Below are positions 9,740 through 20,352 of a stretch of 64,000 bases of DNA, in pieces. The stretch is taken from contig JAEOAD010002231.1 of NCBI GenBank assembly GCA_036365145.1, positions 3,699,501-3,763,500 of the forward strand. The letters are read 5' to 3'. Each line of letters starts with the position of its first letter. Within the stretch, counting starts at the first letter, position 1. Origin of the DNA: Orientallactaga sibirica (lineage: Eukaryota > Chordata > Mammalia > Rodentia > Dipodidae). The position numbers were made by a program, and so were the translations under genes. The notes under the pieces were generated by a model that was not told the origin of the DNA, did not search any database, and saw only the letters and a list, made by a program, of their open reading frames with translations.

Positions 9740-10558
9740 CTAGGGAAGACAAGAAATGAAGAAAACATTACACATTGCAAGAAACCAAACAGACACAGTT
9801 AGAATGGATTTCTGGGATACAAGAGAAAGGGTGAATATATGCAAATAAGTCATGCACACCTGGATACAGGCATCAAATGGATTCTACATTTCCTATTACC
9901 GTGTGGCATTAGAACAGAGATATTAACTCTATTTTTGCTGATTTTACTCTTACTATGCAACTTCTTCCAATGAAGACAATGTTTTCTAAGAGAGCAAACA
10001 AAAATTGAAACATTAAATTTAGAATCATTAAGGGTTTTATTCATTTAACTCTGGATAGAGACACACTATAAATATGCCTGCTTTTAGCATATGGTTTAGA
10101 TCTTATAGACATAACTGTAATAGAAACATGCTTATTATCCACTTCATATCTTTGAACTCTGAATCTTCGGGAACATAGGTTGTCACACTGTCAGACAGTC
10201 TCAATGGTTTCTGTGTTTACAGAGGAACAGAATTTTCCCTTTGCCACTTTGAAGTCTCCTTTCCTCATAAGTCAGACATAGAAATCTAATGCAATTAGAG
10301 ATGAAAGATATGATTTTCATTTTCAAGAATGAAGTATTTTGAGTCCAGTATCACAAAAACATCTTGAGTTTCCTTTCAAAAGCCACTAGTGGTATCCACA
10401 AAAAATATCTTCAGACAAATGAATGAATGACATTATTTGTTTTCACATATCAAGTACATTCCTGAAAAGACCAGTTTGTTACAAAAAAGATATTAAGATT
10501 CCTTCACCGCATTTTAACAGAAAAATAGGATATTATTTTTTCTTATTTTTCTATATTC
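9740..10558. other. Start of the long upstream GSTCD intron
   Basis: Unique-looking AT-rich intron sequence carrying the pyrimidine tract and acceptor of the exon at 9624-9739. No further exon is seen; the small open frames have no support. Confidence 0.5.
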
Positions 10559-10712
10559 TTTTTTTTTTTTTGGAGGTAAGGTCTCACTCTAGCTTAGGCT
10601 GACCTGGAATTCACTAGGTAGTCTCAGGGTGGCCGGCCTTGAATTCACAGCGATCATCCTACCTCTGCCTCCTGAGTGCTGGGATTAAAGGCATGCACCA
10701 CCACGCCCGGCT
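10559..10712 (-). mobile_element. B1 SINE
   Basis: Poly-T, GGTAAGGTCTCACTCTAGC, GACCTGGAATTCACTAGGTAG, GTGCTGGGATTAAAGGCATG, CACCACGCCCGGC. Close to the local consensus, apart from a small GGCC duplication in GGGTGGCCGGCC. Confidence 0.92.
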
Positions 10713-11280
10713 TATAATCTTTCTTATGTTACCAAATTAAGTTAGGAAAATTTTATTTTAGGAAAAAAAAGAGAAATTATAATCTAATTCAGAGTTAACA
10801 TTTATATGTACATATCGTGTCCAAAATTCTTAATTTCTGGCCAGCATACAAAATAATATACATTTTTATTTTAGTGCATTTGTCTCTAAGAATATAATTT
10901 AATAGGTACATAGTATTCATTGATTATGAATACACCATAATTTCTGTACCATTTTCCCTACTGTGATAATGTGGTCATTACACAACTGAATCTTTACAGA
11001 GTTTTAAACTCAATAGTTTGGTCTTTTGTGAACACAGGGTAATGTGGCTTTTAAAAAGAGTTCATTTTTCAAGAGTAAGATCTTACCTTGAAAAGCCAAA
11101 GAAAAAAAAAAAGAAAAAAAAAAAAAAAAAAAACCTTCCTGAGTACAGTATCCTACAGAATTTGACCACTATCCCCTGAGGATTCTGGGAGAAACACATT
11201 ATGACTTTGCAAGCTGAAGTAAACCCTTTCTTCTTAAAACTGACTTTTGTCAACAACAGGAAGGTAAGTAATGCAGTTTT
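10713..11280. other. AT-rich intron with an A-rich run
   Basis: Unique-looking intron sequence. An A-rich run (11098-11132) after CTTACCTTGAAAAGCC resembles the last bases of a B1 right end, so a severely 5'-truncated SINE tail is possible. No exon is seen. Confidence 0.4.
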
Positions 11281-11398
11281 TTGTTTTTTTTTTTTTTTTT
11301 TGAGGCAGGGTCTCTCATGTAGCTCAGGCTGGCTTTGAATTTCTGATTCTCCTGCCTTATCTCCTGAATGCTAAGATTATTGACCTCCATACCCAGCT
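11281..11398 (-). mobile_element. Old B1-related SINE
   Basis: Poly-T, GAGGCAGGGTCTCTCATGTAGC, CAGGCTGGCTTTGAATTTCTG, CTCCTGAATGCTAAGATTA. It lacks the right-half wording of the young local B1 family, so it is an older 7SL-monomer subfamily. Confidence 0.75.
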
Positions 11399-11705
11399 TG
11401 GAAAATGTGTTCTGAGCATCACAGGAATAGTTCCCTAAAACATCCCAAGATGTTATTGTGAGTCTCTAGTCCAGGTCTCAGCTTCCCACCCAGCTCAGTG
11501 CTGCTGGTAAAAGTCATTTTGCATTAACCTGCTCAAGCACATTACATTTTTGTTTCATACTGTCTTGAAAACAAAGTGCTGCATCCCATACCCTAGAAAA
11601 CACTGCCTGTCACAACTTGTGTTCCGAAGAAATATCATTCACATCCGAAGGTCATCAGTGAAGGATATTTAGAGTTGTCTATCAGGGTTTTATCTTTTCT
11701 TTCTC
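11399..11705. other. Unique intron segment
   Basis: About 300 bp, somewhat richer in GC than its surroundings, with no open frame bounded by splice sites. Nothing recognised. Confidence 0.4.
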
Positions 11706-11868
11706 CTTTTTTTTTTTTTTTTTAAGGTTTTTGAGGTAGGGTCTCACTTTAACCCAGACTGACCTGGAATTCACTATGTAGTCTCAGGGTGTCCACAAAC
11801 TTATAGCAATCCTCCTACCTCTGCCTCTCGAGTGTTAGGATTAAAGGCATGTGCCACCATAGCCAGTT
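11706..11868 (-). mobile_element. B1 SINE
   Basis: Poly-T, GAGGTAGGGTCTCAC, GACCTGGAATTCACTATGTAG, CTCGAGTGTTAGGATTAAAGG, GCCACCATAGCC: a standard reverse-oriented B1. Confidence 0.92.
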
Positions 11869-12104
11869 TCTTTTTTCTTTTTTTTCTCTTTCTTATTCCC
11901 TCCATCTCTCTGTTTATCCCTCCCTTCCTTTCTGTTTTACCTAAAAAAGAAGAGTTCATTTTCTCCTACTAAGATAATCATAAAATATTTAAACACAGAA
12001 TAAGTGAAAGCCCCTGTTTGTGGACAGCCACTAAGTATATGACAATTTTGAAATGTATTGACATCTTAATCCTATAGCAAACACCTCTACATTCATTTTC
12101 ACTC

Positions 12105-12365
12105 TGTAACAAAATACCCAAAGCAGGTTACTTATGAAGAAAAAAAGTTTATTTAGCTCATAGTTTTAGAGTTTCATAGGATAGCCAACATAGCACTAGC
12201 TTTAGGAGAGCAGAGGACAGGAGAGAAAAGAAATAGAGTGTGGCAGGAGATGAGCATGTCTCTCTTCAAGCAGTGACCTTAATGAGCTAGTGACTTTTCC
12301 ACCTCCCAGTACTAACTCCCTGGGGTCCAAGCCACACATTACATTTCTGCTATCTATCCCTCAGT
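12105..12365. repeat. Interspersed repeat of uncertain class
   Basis: Begins ACAAAATACCCAAAGCAGG and GAAAAAAAGTTTATTTAGCTC, a wording seen at the ends of several mammalian interspersed repeats. The stretch at 32070-32420 has a related start (AGGATTTAATTTTGG) and the same AGGAGAG/AGGAAGCAGAG style interior. I cannot assign a class by eye. Confidence 0.35.
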
Positions 12366-12394
12366 TCATATATATATATTTTTTTCTACTACTA

Positions 12395-12568
12395 CTTCTT
12401 CTTCTTCTTCTTTTTTTTTTGGATTTTCACTGTAGAGTCTCACTCTGGTCCAGGCTGACCTGAAATTAACTATGTAGTCTCAGGGTGCAGGGTGGCCTCG
12501 AGCTCATGGTGATCCTCCTACCTCTGCTTCCCGTGTTGGGATTAAAGACGTGCACCGCCAAGACCGGC
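12395..12568 (-). mobile_element. B1 SINE
   Basis: TTC-rich tail, GTAGAGTCTCACTCTGG, GACCTGAAATTAACTATGTAG, a small internal duplication (CAGGGTGCAGGGTGGCC), GATTAAAGACGTGCACCGCC. Confidence 0.9.
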
Positions 12569-13074
12569 TACATTCTCTTTTTTAAAACCACAAGGAATTT
12601 GGAAGAGGAGGCATAAGGAAGAGGACGCTGGTAGAAGTACTTGAGATCCTTTCAAGAGGTGGAATCATAAGAGCTGTGCTCCATGGAGCTGCAATGCGAC
12701 GAGGAACAAGCTCACATATGTCTGACTTCACCCTGTTTTAACAGTTCTCAGCCAAGGGATATGAATAAAAGAAAATCAAAAGGAATCATTTTTTTTTGGA
12801 CAGGAACAAGGAAACAGAAAGGGAAATTTATCAAATTGAATGTCTAATTAAGCAAATCCTATATCTTAGAAATTTTTAATACATAACTTTTGTTTCAAAA
12901 ACTCAAAAGTAAATGTTGATAAAGACACACTTTTCTTGCTAAGCCCACATGTGTGCACAGAAGACAGCCATGCTGAAATGAAGTGGAAAGGCACACAGGA
13001 TGCGTTACACTTGTGTTAAGTGGAGACTATTAGTTGCACATAATATTCACAGAAGTAAAGCTAAAAATAGAGCA
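12569..13074. other. Unique intron segment
   Basis: About 500 bp with no exon, repeat or motif that I can support. Confidence 0.5.
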
Positions 13075-13337
13075 GCCAGATGCCCAGATAATTTAAAGAG
13101 AGGCAGAAAGAGATAGGAGACAGACACAGACAGAGAGATAGGAAAGAGGGGGGGGAGGGAGGGAGGGAGGGAGAGAGAGAATGCACAACAGTGCATCAGG
13201 GCCTCCAGCCATGGCAAATGAACTCCATATACATGCATCATTGTGCATCTGTCTTTCTGTAGGTACTGGAGAATTGAACCTGGGTCCTTAGGCTTTGCAG
13301 GCAAGCTTTTTAACCAGTGAGTCATCTCTCCAGCCCC
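13075..13337 (-). mobile_element. B2-superfamily SINE (DIP-like) with (GGGA)n tail
   Basis: The tail is expanded to a GAGA/GGGAGGGA run (13139-13180). The body reads rc of GCCATGGCAAATGAACTCC, the B box rc of GGAGAATTGAACCTGGG and the head rc of GAGTCATCTCTCCAGCCCC. The open frame over it is a by-product. Confidence 0.88.
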
Positions 13338-13954
13338 TCAATCTTCTTTCTTACATGATTTGTTATGTCTTAAATAGATGTCTTATTTCAGTGATGTTAC
13401 CTTTGGTTCTATATGAGAATTCAAGGAAATTAGACATTTTTAGTAAGGAAAGTGGGCAGTTTCTCTAGTAATTACATCTTAGGGAAAATTTAATTATTTA
13501 GAATCAGACATAAAATATATTTTTGTTTTCCTCTAAATAAAATTTCAAAGAGTAGGCTTACAGTAAGAAGAATCAATTTTAGTGTTAAATATCACATTTT
13601 GGAACAAGGCACCAGAGGTCTTGTAGTCACTGTTTAATGTACTGACCTTTGAGTGTCATGCTTTCCAGAAAGGGACCACTTCCTACCTTGGGATTTCAGT
13701 AACCTTTTTTATTTTATAGAAAAGTGACATGGGGAGGTTGAGCAAATCAATTTTTTGCAAAATCAGATTACCTACAAGAAAAGAAATGGAAATAGATTGG
13801 GAAGCTCTTTAATGGTACAGTATTGCCAATGTAACTAAAAATAGCATGCACCCTCTCCTTTCCACACCCAACTCTGAAACGCTCTTAAGAAGTTGACAGA
13901 TAAAATGTTTAGGCAAGAGGCTGAGAGGAGGACTCATGAAAAAGATGAAAACAG
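13338..13954. other. Unique intron segment
   Basis: About 600 bp of intron. I found no exon or repeat. Confidence 0.45.
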
Positions 13955-14688
13955 AACTACAAACTGACCCAGCCATTCTTCTACCGGGCAACTAACCTAA
14001 AGGTTCCATGCTTCACTGCAGAGACATTTGCTCAACCATGTTTATAGCTGCTCAATTCACAATAGCAAAGAACTAGAATCAACCCAGATGCCCATCACGT
14101 GATGAATGGATAATGATGATGTGGTGCACCTACACAATGGAATTCTATTCAGCAGTAAGAAAAAATAAATGATCCAATGAAATTTGTAGGAAAATGGACA
14201 ACTTGGATCATATCATACTAAGCGAACTCACACAAGCATACAAAGACAAGTGCTACATGTTCTCTCTCATCTGTGGTTCCAAATCTGGAATAGCCTGAAT
14301 TGCAGGCATGCCTGACAAGCAACTGGAGAGACAGATAAGAGGGATGGAAGGGTGGGGGAGATATACACAAAACCAAATCCAAAATGAATTGGTACCATAG
14401 ACAGCAAACTAAATGATATAACCCTCAATAGGAGTATAGAGGGATCATCTGGTAAGAAGGGCCCTGGAGATGGTATGATGAGGCCTAACCCTAAAATATT
14501 TAGCCCTGGCTTATAACTCCCTATACCAGAAATTGGTCACACAACCCATGCTGAACTGTTTATTAGAGAGACCTAAAATGTTCCCAAAACAAGACAGGCT
14601 TCTGTCAAAACATTTGATCACCTGCCTGAGGTGAAAGGTAAGACCCTACTGCTGAAGACACCACATGCTGCCATTCTAGAACATCTCC
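13955..14688 (+). mobile_element. 5'-truncated L1 (ORF2 C-terminus and 3'UTR)
   Basis: Starts in the ORF2 C-terminal zone (ACTACAAACTGACCCAGCC, then CTCAACCATGTTTATAGCTG and CACAATGGAATTCTATTCAGC), passes TGTTCTCTCTCATCTGTGG at the ORF2 end and continues into 3'UTR wording including AAGACCCTACTGCTGAAGAC. Its order parallels 59160-59880 in the long L1 copy. Confidence 0.8.
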
Positions 14689-14729
14689 CAATTGCTGGGA
14701 TTAAAGGTGTACGCCACCATGCCCAGCAG
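14689..14729 (-). mobile_element. B1 head fragment
   Basis: Only the B1 left end is present (rc: ATTGCTGGGATTAAAGGTG then ACGCCACCATGCCCAGC), abutting the L1 3'UTR. The rest of the SINE was lost. Confidence 0.75.
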
Positions 14730-14929
14730 GAAGCTTTATTCTAAAAACACACATGTAAGAAGCTCTAGTGGCTGAGGAAATGATTAGTTATTTTCCAAAC
14801 ACTCCATTTCTACCATGTTTCTCAAGTTTTACCTCTACTATTTTCTTTGTCATGAATCCTACTGTTTCAGATATTCCAAACTAATTTATAATTAATTTAT
14901 AGTCTCTCAAGATACAAGAGATATTGACA

Positions 14930-15091
14930 GCCAGGCGTGATGGTGCACACCTTTAATCCCAGCACTCAGGAGGCAGAGGAAGGAGGATCACCAAGAGTTT
15001 GAGGCCACCCTAAGACTACACAGTGAATTCCAGGTCAGCCCGAGCTAGAGTGAGACCCTACCTACCTCAAAAAACAAACAACAACAAAAAA
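14930..15091 (+). mobile_element. B1 SINE
   Basis: Full B1 with an AACAAACAACAAC-type tail and a duplicated CCTACCTACC at the right end. Imperfect flanking duplication: GATACAAGAGATATT (14911-14925) against GATATAAGAGATATT (15092-15106). Confidence 0.93.
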
Positions 15092-15149
15092 GATATAAGA
15101 GATATTAAGAAGAAAAATCATGAGTTAGTTCCATCACCAGGAAATGCAT

Positions 15150-15330
15150 TTCCTTATCCTCAGTTTCACTTGCCATGGTTTCAGTTACTCATAGGCAACT
15201 GCAGTTTGAAAATATTACATAAATCATTCCAGAAAAAAAACACTATTCTTAAGTCTTAGGTTATATGCAGTTCAGAGGAGCATGCTCAAATCCCATGCCA
15301 TACCTGGCTTTGTTTCATCTCCTTGTACCC
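15150..15330. repeat. Possible ancient DNA-transposon remnant
   Basis: The wording CAGTTTCACTTGCCATGG, TTTCAGTTACTCATAGGCAAC, TCATTCCAGAAAAAAAAC resembles a mammalian MER/Tigger-type repeat (GGTTTCAGTTACC...GTCAACC...AATTCCAGAAATAAAC). The class call is tentative. The open frames across this zone are not supported as genes. Confidence 0.3.
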
Positions 15331-15587
15331 TATTTGCCCTTCAAAATCCAATTTCAGTGAATGAAATGAGTCAACAAAGACAAAATTCTGAAATGTTAGA
15401 TTATAACCCCTTGCATCTTCAGACAACTATAGTGACCAGGGACCTCCAAAAATTACTATATTTAAAACCAAATCACATGCTAATAAGGTTCATAACACTG
15501 AGTCAGCAATAAACTGGAATAAAGGGCACAAAATGATCTCTTCTTTAAAACTGACAGCTATAAAGCCATATTAAAAACTCAAATATG

Positions 15588-15761
15588 GCCAGGCGTGGTG
15601 GCTCACACCTTTAATCCCAGCACTTGGGAGGCAAAGGTAGGAGGATTGCTGTGAGTTCAAGGCCAGCCTGAGACTACATAGTGAATTCCAGGTCAGCCTG
15701 AGCTGGAGTGGGACCCTACTTCAAAAAACCAAACAACCAACCAACCAAACAAACAAAAACC
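15588..15761 (+). mobile_element. B1 SINE, young
   Basis: Complete B1 with an ACCAACCAACC/AAACAAAC tail. A perfect duplication CTCAAATATG at 15578-15587 and 15762-15771 brackets it. A DIP-like SINE begins immediately after the second copy. Confidence 0.95.
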
Positions 15762-15771
15762 CTCAAATATG

Positions 15772-15960
15772 GGCTGGAGAGACAGCTCAGCAGTTTAAAG
15801 GAGCTTGCTTGGAAAGCCTGTGGACATGGGTTTGATTCTCCAGTACCTATGTAAAGCCAGATACAAAAGTGGTACATATCTGGAATTCATTTGCACTGGC
15901 AAGATGCCCTGACATGCCCATACTCATTCTCCCTCTTTCTTTCAAATTAAGAAAAGAAAT
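15772..15960 (+). mobile_element. B2-superfamily SINE (DIP-like)
   Basis: Head GGCTGGAGAGACAGCTCAGC, B-box-like GGTTTGATTCTCC, body CTGGAATTCATTTGCACTGG and a CT tail. It starts exactly at the end of the B1 duplication, so the B1 entered just at or before its head. Confidence 0.9.
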
Positions 15961-16250
15961 CCAATATATTTGTTGCTTTAATATTCCTCCTTAAATACTG
16001 ATTAAGAAAATGACATTACTGATTGATGTAAGGTGATCAAGTTGTGACATCTGTCACGTCATTTATTACTAGGGTTTATACGGGGGATCTGCTTGGCTTG
16101 GCTAGACAGGTGTTCCCTTCCTCACTTACCACTCCATATGTGTCTCCTTCCCAAGCTGTGCTTTGGGTTGAAGAGGGTAGCCATCTCTGAATAGAGGACT
16201 ATTCTCTAGTGAAGACCTTCCAAACAAGCTCTCAATAACATGCCATTTTT

Positions 16251-16455
16251 GGGCTGGAGAGATGGCATAGCAGTTAAAGCACATGTCTGCGAAGCCTAAT
16301 GACCCAGGTTTCATTTTCCAGTACCCATGGAAGCCAAATGCACAAGGTGGTGCATGCATCTGGAGTTTGTCTATAGTGGCTGGAGGCCCTAGTGTGCCCA
16401 TCCTCACTTTCTCTATCTGCCTCTTTCTCTTTCTCTCTAAAATAAAGAAATAACT
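16251..16455 (+). mobile_element. B2-superfamily SINE (DIP-like)
   Basis: GGGCTGGAGAGATGGCATAGC head, CCAGGTTTCATTTTCC B-box region, CACAAGGTGGTGCATGC, TGGAGGCCCTAGTGTGCCC, then a long CT tail and AATAAAGAAATAA. Confidence 0.93.
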
Positions 16456-17349
16456 AATTTTTTAAAATGACATTATGGAGTTAAGGTAAAATTTTGAAAT
16501 ACTTTGAACACATAAAATCTTAAGTTCTGTTCTCCAACTTCAACATACTTCCTAAAAATGGCTAACAGCTCACAAAAACTCTTGAGAATAAGGTTTCATA
16601 TTTAATATTTCTGGTTACCCAATGAGAAATATAATTTAGATATTATTTTTCCTAAAATTTTTCATTTGATGTTAGGTATATAGGCACAGTATCATCAGGA
16701 CATTTATAAGAAATAGACATGTGCATATCACAGAACAAACTGGAATTTCCTGATGCTTCAACATGGAGACATATCTGATGAATTCCTAAAACCAAAAATG
16801 AAATCTCATATATACCTGTTCGTAAAGTCCACATACACAATACAGGAAAACCATATAAATACAACATAAAACACAAGATAGTACTAGTCAAATTTTTCTG
16901 GGATTAGTTTTTACTTTCAAGATTAGCAAAAGGAGGAGCAGAACATTCTATCATTAGCTAACACAAGTACACTTCCCAGAGGGTTAAGTGGGATAGCAAG
17001 ATGAGTTGTTATACTGATGGCTTTTAACATTCATCAGTGAACAATTTAGCAAAAGACTATGTGCTTTCATTTCTAATAAAAAGAAATAATGCTAGGTTAG
17101 TGTATGAAAGTTTTGGTTGCCTTTTAAGGAATCATACCAGCAGTGAGAAAAAAACATATTGGATTATACTAAGAAGTGAAACTATAAATAACTTATTAAT
17201 TTATACAACCCCTCCAAAGCACAATTGCTCTAATTTATACTTTGAAAAAAAAATAAGCCATGTTTCAAGAATAAAAAAGAACAATTACAAAATTAAGAGA
17301 AATTTCATGAGAAGAGAAAGAAAAGCCATCTTTCTTGACATCATTAATG
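16456..17349. other. AT-rich intron segment
   Basis: About 900 bp, AT-rich. The open frames 16652-16891 and 17037-17354 have no splice context, start context or recognised homology. Nothing supported. Confidence 0.5.
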
Positions 17350-17700
17350 GATAAGTAAGAGGAATTCCAACAGTTAATTCAAGAAACATTAAGCCAGGCA
17401 CTGTTGAAAGGGCTGGCATTACAGGTCTGCAGTCACAGATCACACATCTGATAAGTATAGATGAAATACAAAAACAAGTAAGTATGAACATCAGGGAGAA
17501 AACTTGCAGGAGGATAAAGACTAAGGAGGAGCATACTTGACAGAACAAGCCTGCCTGATAAGTGACACCTGAGATATCTATGGGGTAACAGAGTGAGGAA
17601 CATGGACACCAGGGGAAGTCTGGCCTAGACAGTGGGAGCAATAAGCAGACTGGCAGAAAGGGAGACTAAGAAAACCCAGGGTCCAGAGTGTAATGTATGT
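17350..17700 (+). mobile_element. Ancient L2-like LINE remnant
   Basis: L2-type wording in order: GAAACATTAAGCCAGGCACTG, AAAACTTGCAGGAGG, CTGATAAGTGACACCTGAG, CCAGGGTCCAGAGTG. The longest minus-strand frame here (17285-17641) is antisense to this and is rejected as a gene. Confidence 0.4.
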
Positions 17701-17756
17701 GGAAACTTTTGGGTTTTCCTTTGAATTAGGTGGATTTGAAGACATATTTGATGTGC

Positions 17757-17916
17757 TTTTTTTTTTTTTTGGTTTTTCAAGGTAGGGTCTCACTCTAGCT
17801 CAGGCTGACCTGGAAATCACTATTTAGTTTCAGAGTGGCCTCGTACTCATGGCCATCCTCCTACCTTTGCCTCCTGAGTGCTGGGTTTAAAGGCGTGAGC
17901 CACTACACCCAGCTTT
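17757..17916 (-). mobile_element. B1 SINE
   Basis: Reverse-oriented full B1. A perfect duplication TTTGATGTGC at 17747-17756 and 17917-17926 sets its limits. Confidence 0.95.
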
Positions 17917-18028
17917 TTTGATGTGCATTTTAAAAAAGATCTCTGTAAGAAGCAAGTTTTAGAACTGATGCAGCAGCAACAAGGTCCACACAGGGTAGCT
18001 GCTTAGACTAAGGAGGCAACAAGAGAAT

Positions 18029-18215
18029 TGGCATGCCAGGGCCTCAGCCAGTGAAGTAGAACTCCAGACACTTGTGCCACCTAGTGGGCATGTGTGACGT
18101 TGTGCTTGCCTCACCTTTGTGCATCTGGCTTACATGGGATCTGGAGAGAGATTGAACATGGGTCCTCAGGCTTCACAGGCAAGCACCTTAACCACTAATT
18201 CATCTCTCCAGCCCA
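18029..18215 (-). mobile_element. B2-superfamily SINE (DIP-like), long-body variant
   Basis: rc order: body CAGCCAGTGAAGTAGAACTCC, an expanded middle (CACCTAGTGGGCATGTGTGA, CGTTGTGCTTGCC), B-box region rc of GAGATTGAACATGGG, head rc of CATCTCTCCAGCCC. The CACCTAGTGGGCA stretch is itself CTCF-like. The A/CT tail is missing or worn. Confidence 0.85.
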
Positions 18216-18326
18216 ACTTTGAGAGGTTTTAAAGCTCAAGAGAAACCAAGAAAGGTGACTAATAAGAAATGATTTAAACAGTTCCTTAGAAGCAAACTAA
18301 AGAAAGCAATTAAAGAAGAGCATTTT

Positions 18327-18523
18327 AAAAAAGATTTTATAGTTATTTATTAGAGACAGAGAGAGGGAGAGGGAAAATGGGCGTGCCAGGGCCTCTAGCC
18401 ACTGCAAACGAACTCCAGATACATGAACCCCCTTGTGCATTTGGCTTACATGCGACCTGGAGAATCGAACCGGGGACCTTAGGTTTCGCAGGCATGCACC
18501 TTAATTGCTAAGCCATCTCTCCT
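18327..18523 (-). mobile_element. B2-superfamily SINE (DIP-like), young
   Basis: Complete reverse-oriented copy with a good B box (rc of GAGAATCGAACCGGG). The perfect 12-bp duplication GAAGAGCATTTT at 18315-18326 and 18524-18535 brackets it. Confidence 0.95.
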
Positions 18524-18535
18524 GAAGAGCATTTT

Positions 18536-19147
18536 TCAAGTTATCAAATGCAACTGATATTCCAAGTAAATTATCCACACTAACAGCTATGCATTTGATT
18601 CAGTACATGGAACTCATGGGCAATCTTGCAATAGCAGTTTTGTTAAGTGACAGCTTAGAAGCCTGCTTTTAATAGGCTCATGAAAAGAAGAAAAACCAAC
18701 AAATGTGTACGGCATAACAGAACAGAATAGTAAGACAATAGATAACAGAACTGAACAATGCCTACTGTAATAACGGATTTGGATAAGAATCATCAATGGA
18801 ACATAAACTGTCGGTAAAAGACTACTGGAGAACAGGATGGTTTCCAAGTAGCTCCCAGAGGTTTCCTATTTACTACAAGTAGAAACTAGTGTCTTTACCA
18901 TCTAGAAATCTCATAGGTTCATTGCAAACAAGTGATAAATAATATCACAATCATGTGTCAAATGACTGTCATATGTCTCCTTCTACAGTGTGTGGAAGGA
19001 TACATACATATACTGGCTAAAATGTTTAAGAGACACTCTACTGGAGGCTTGTCAATAGCTTAATCTTTAAATAATAAAGGACACATATAAATCCAAATTG
19101 AGGGCATTCTGCAAAATAACTGGTATAGATTCTTTAAGAAAATGTCA
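18536..19147. other. Unique intron segment
   Basis: About 600 bp; no exon, promoter or repeat recognised. Confidence 0.45.
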
Positions 19148-19385
19148 ATGCCAGACAAAAAAATGGCCTGGTTATCCATGTCCTTGTAGTGCCTGGCACT
19201 ACCTACACAAGACCAATATAATAGGAAGAAAAGATGATGACATCAAAATAAAAGAGAGACTGATCAAGAGGGGGAGGTGATATGATGGACAGTGCAGTTG
19301 TGAAAGGGAAAGCGGGAGAGAGGGAATTACCATGATTTATTGTCTATAATTATGGAAGCTGTCAATGATAAAAAATAAAAATAAA
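19148..19385 (+). mobile_element. 5'-truncated L1 (3'UTR end only)
   Basis: Closely follows the 3' ends of the two long L1s: AATGGCCTGGTTATCCATG, CACTACCTACACAAGACC, GATGACATCAAAATAAAAGAG, TTATGGAAGCTGTCAATG then an A-rich end. It is the same subfamily as the copies at 24061 and 55490. Confidence 0.85.
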
Positions 19386-19409
19386 CATTAATTATCAAAA
19401 ATAAATATT

Positions 19410-19627
19410 TTTTAAAATTTTAATTTCTTTATTTGCAAGTAGAGAGAGAGAGAGAGGAGACTGACAGAGAGATAATGGGCATGCCAGGGCCTCTAGCCAC
19501 TGCAAGTGAACTCCAGACGCATGCATCCCCTTGTGCATCTGGCTTACATGGGTACTGGGGAAATTGAACCTGCATACTTTGGTTTCACAGGCAAGCACCT
19601 TAACCGTTAAGCCACCTCTCCAGCCCC
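19410..19627 (-). mobile_element. B2-superfamily SINE (DIP-like)
   Basis: Tail (ATTTCTTTATTTGCAAG, then GAGAGAGAG), body rc of GCCACTGCAAGTGAACTCC, CCCCTTGTGCATCTGGC, B-box region and head rc of GCCACCTCTCCAGCCCC. It sits in the A-rich end of the preceding L1. Confidence 0.93.
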
Positions 19628-19729
19628 AATCATTTTTTAAGTAAAGAAAAAAATGTCAATGTGTCAAATTTACAAAAAAATTAAAGGTCGAGGTACAAAT
19701 TAAGAGAGCTATATGTTACTAAAAGCAGT

Positions 19730-19969
19730 ATACCATCCTTGGCTGCTCCTAGATAGTAAAAGACAGAGTGCCACTAGACAATTAGAAGAACTTGAATATT
19801 GGCAGTGCACTCCATAGTATCACTGTGTTAATGTTAAATTTCCTGCAAGTGATAATGGAATTGTAGAACTGGAGAATGCTCTTATTCTGAGGAGATACAA
19901 GTATAGTATTTGGGGTGAGATGTGACCATGTATAAACAGACTCACATAGCTCAGAAAAACCGTGTTAGA

Positions 19970-20014
<45 letters not shown>

Positions 20015-20098
20015 TAAGACAAAATAGTAAAAGTTGGTGAATCTACAGGAAGGTTAAAAGTACTATTTTTGTGACTTTTACATTTTTAATTTTGATTT
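19730..20098 (+). mobile_element. Ancient L1M-type 3' end
   Basis: Wording typical of old L1 3' ends: CACTGTGTTAATGTTAAATTTCC, GAATGCTCTTATTCTGAGG, then AAAAGTTGGTGAATCTACAGG and TGACTTTTACATTTTTAATTTT. It is split by a 42-A run. Confidence 0.5.
19971..20012 (+). repeat. Uninterrupted A42 tract
   Basis: A pure run of 42 A, with no SINE body upstream. It interrupts the ancient L1 3' end, so it is either a grown A-run of that element or the tail of a very short insertion. Confidence 0.9.
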
Positions 20099-20162
20099 AT
20101 TTATTTGTAAGAAGAGAGACAGAAAGAGACACAGAGAGAGTGAATAGCCATCTCTCCAGCCC
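20083..20162 (-). mobile_element. DIP-like SINE with its middle deleted
   Basis: The 3' tail (ATTTATTTATTTG, GAGAGAGAC...) is joined directly to the head (rc of GCCATCTCTCCAGCCC). The body and B box, about 130 bp, are missing. Confidence 0.75.
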
Positions 20163-20170
20163 TTTTCTGA

Positions 20171-20174
<4 letters not shown>

Positions 20175-20212
<38 letters not shown>
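20175..20212. repeat. (TG)19 microsatellite
   Basis: 38 bp of perfect TG, followed by CACATGCACCCATGCGTGC. It causes the overlapping open frames on both strands between 20071 and 20585, which are not genes. Confidence 0.95.
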
Positions 20213-20213
<1 letters not shown>

Positions 20214-20352
20214 ACATGCACCCATGCGTGCATGGGCCAGAACAGAATGCTGGGTGCCCTCCTCCATTGTTCATCCATATATTTCCTTGAGACAGAGTCT
20301 CTCCCTCTACCCAGACCTGCCATTTTGGGTCAGCAAGCAAGCCCTGGTGATT

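Noticed and set aside
9438..9752. Single 104-codon minus-strand ORF read as one gene
   Set aside because: It is two GSTCD exons read through a 96-nt intron. GT/AG sites and family sequence (FCSGG joined to GHVG) show that the middle 32 codons are intronic, and sequence after CQ is past a GTAAAG donor.
16058..16072. CRE-like GTCACGTCAT near 16058
   Set aside because: One short palindromic-looking match in intron sequence, with no promoter context nearby.
17285..17641. 118-codon minus-strand ORF
   Set aside because: Antisense to an L2-like remnant, no start or splice context, hydrophobic low-information sequence.
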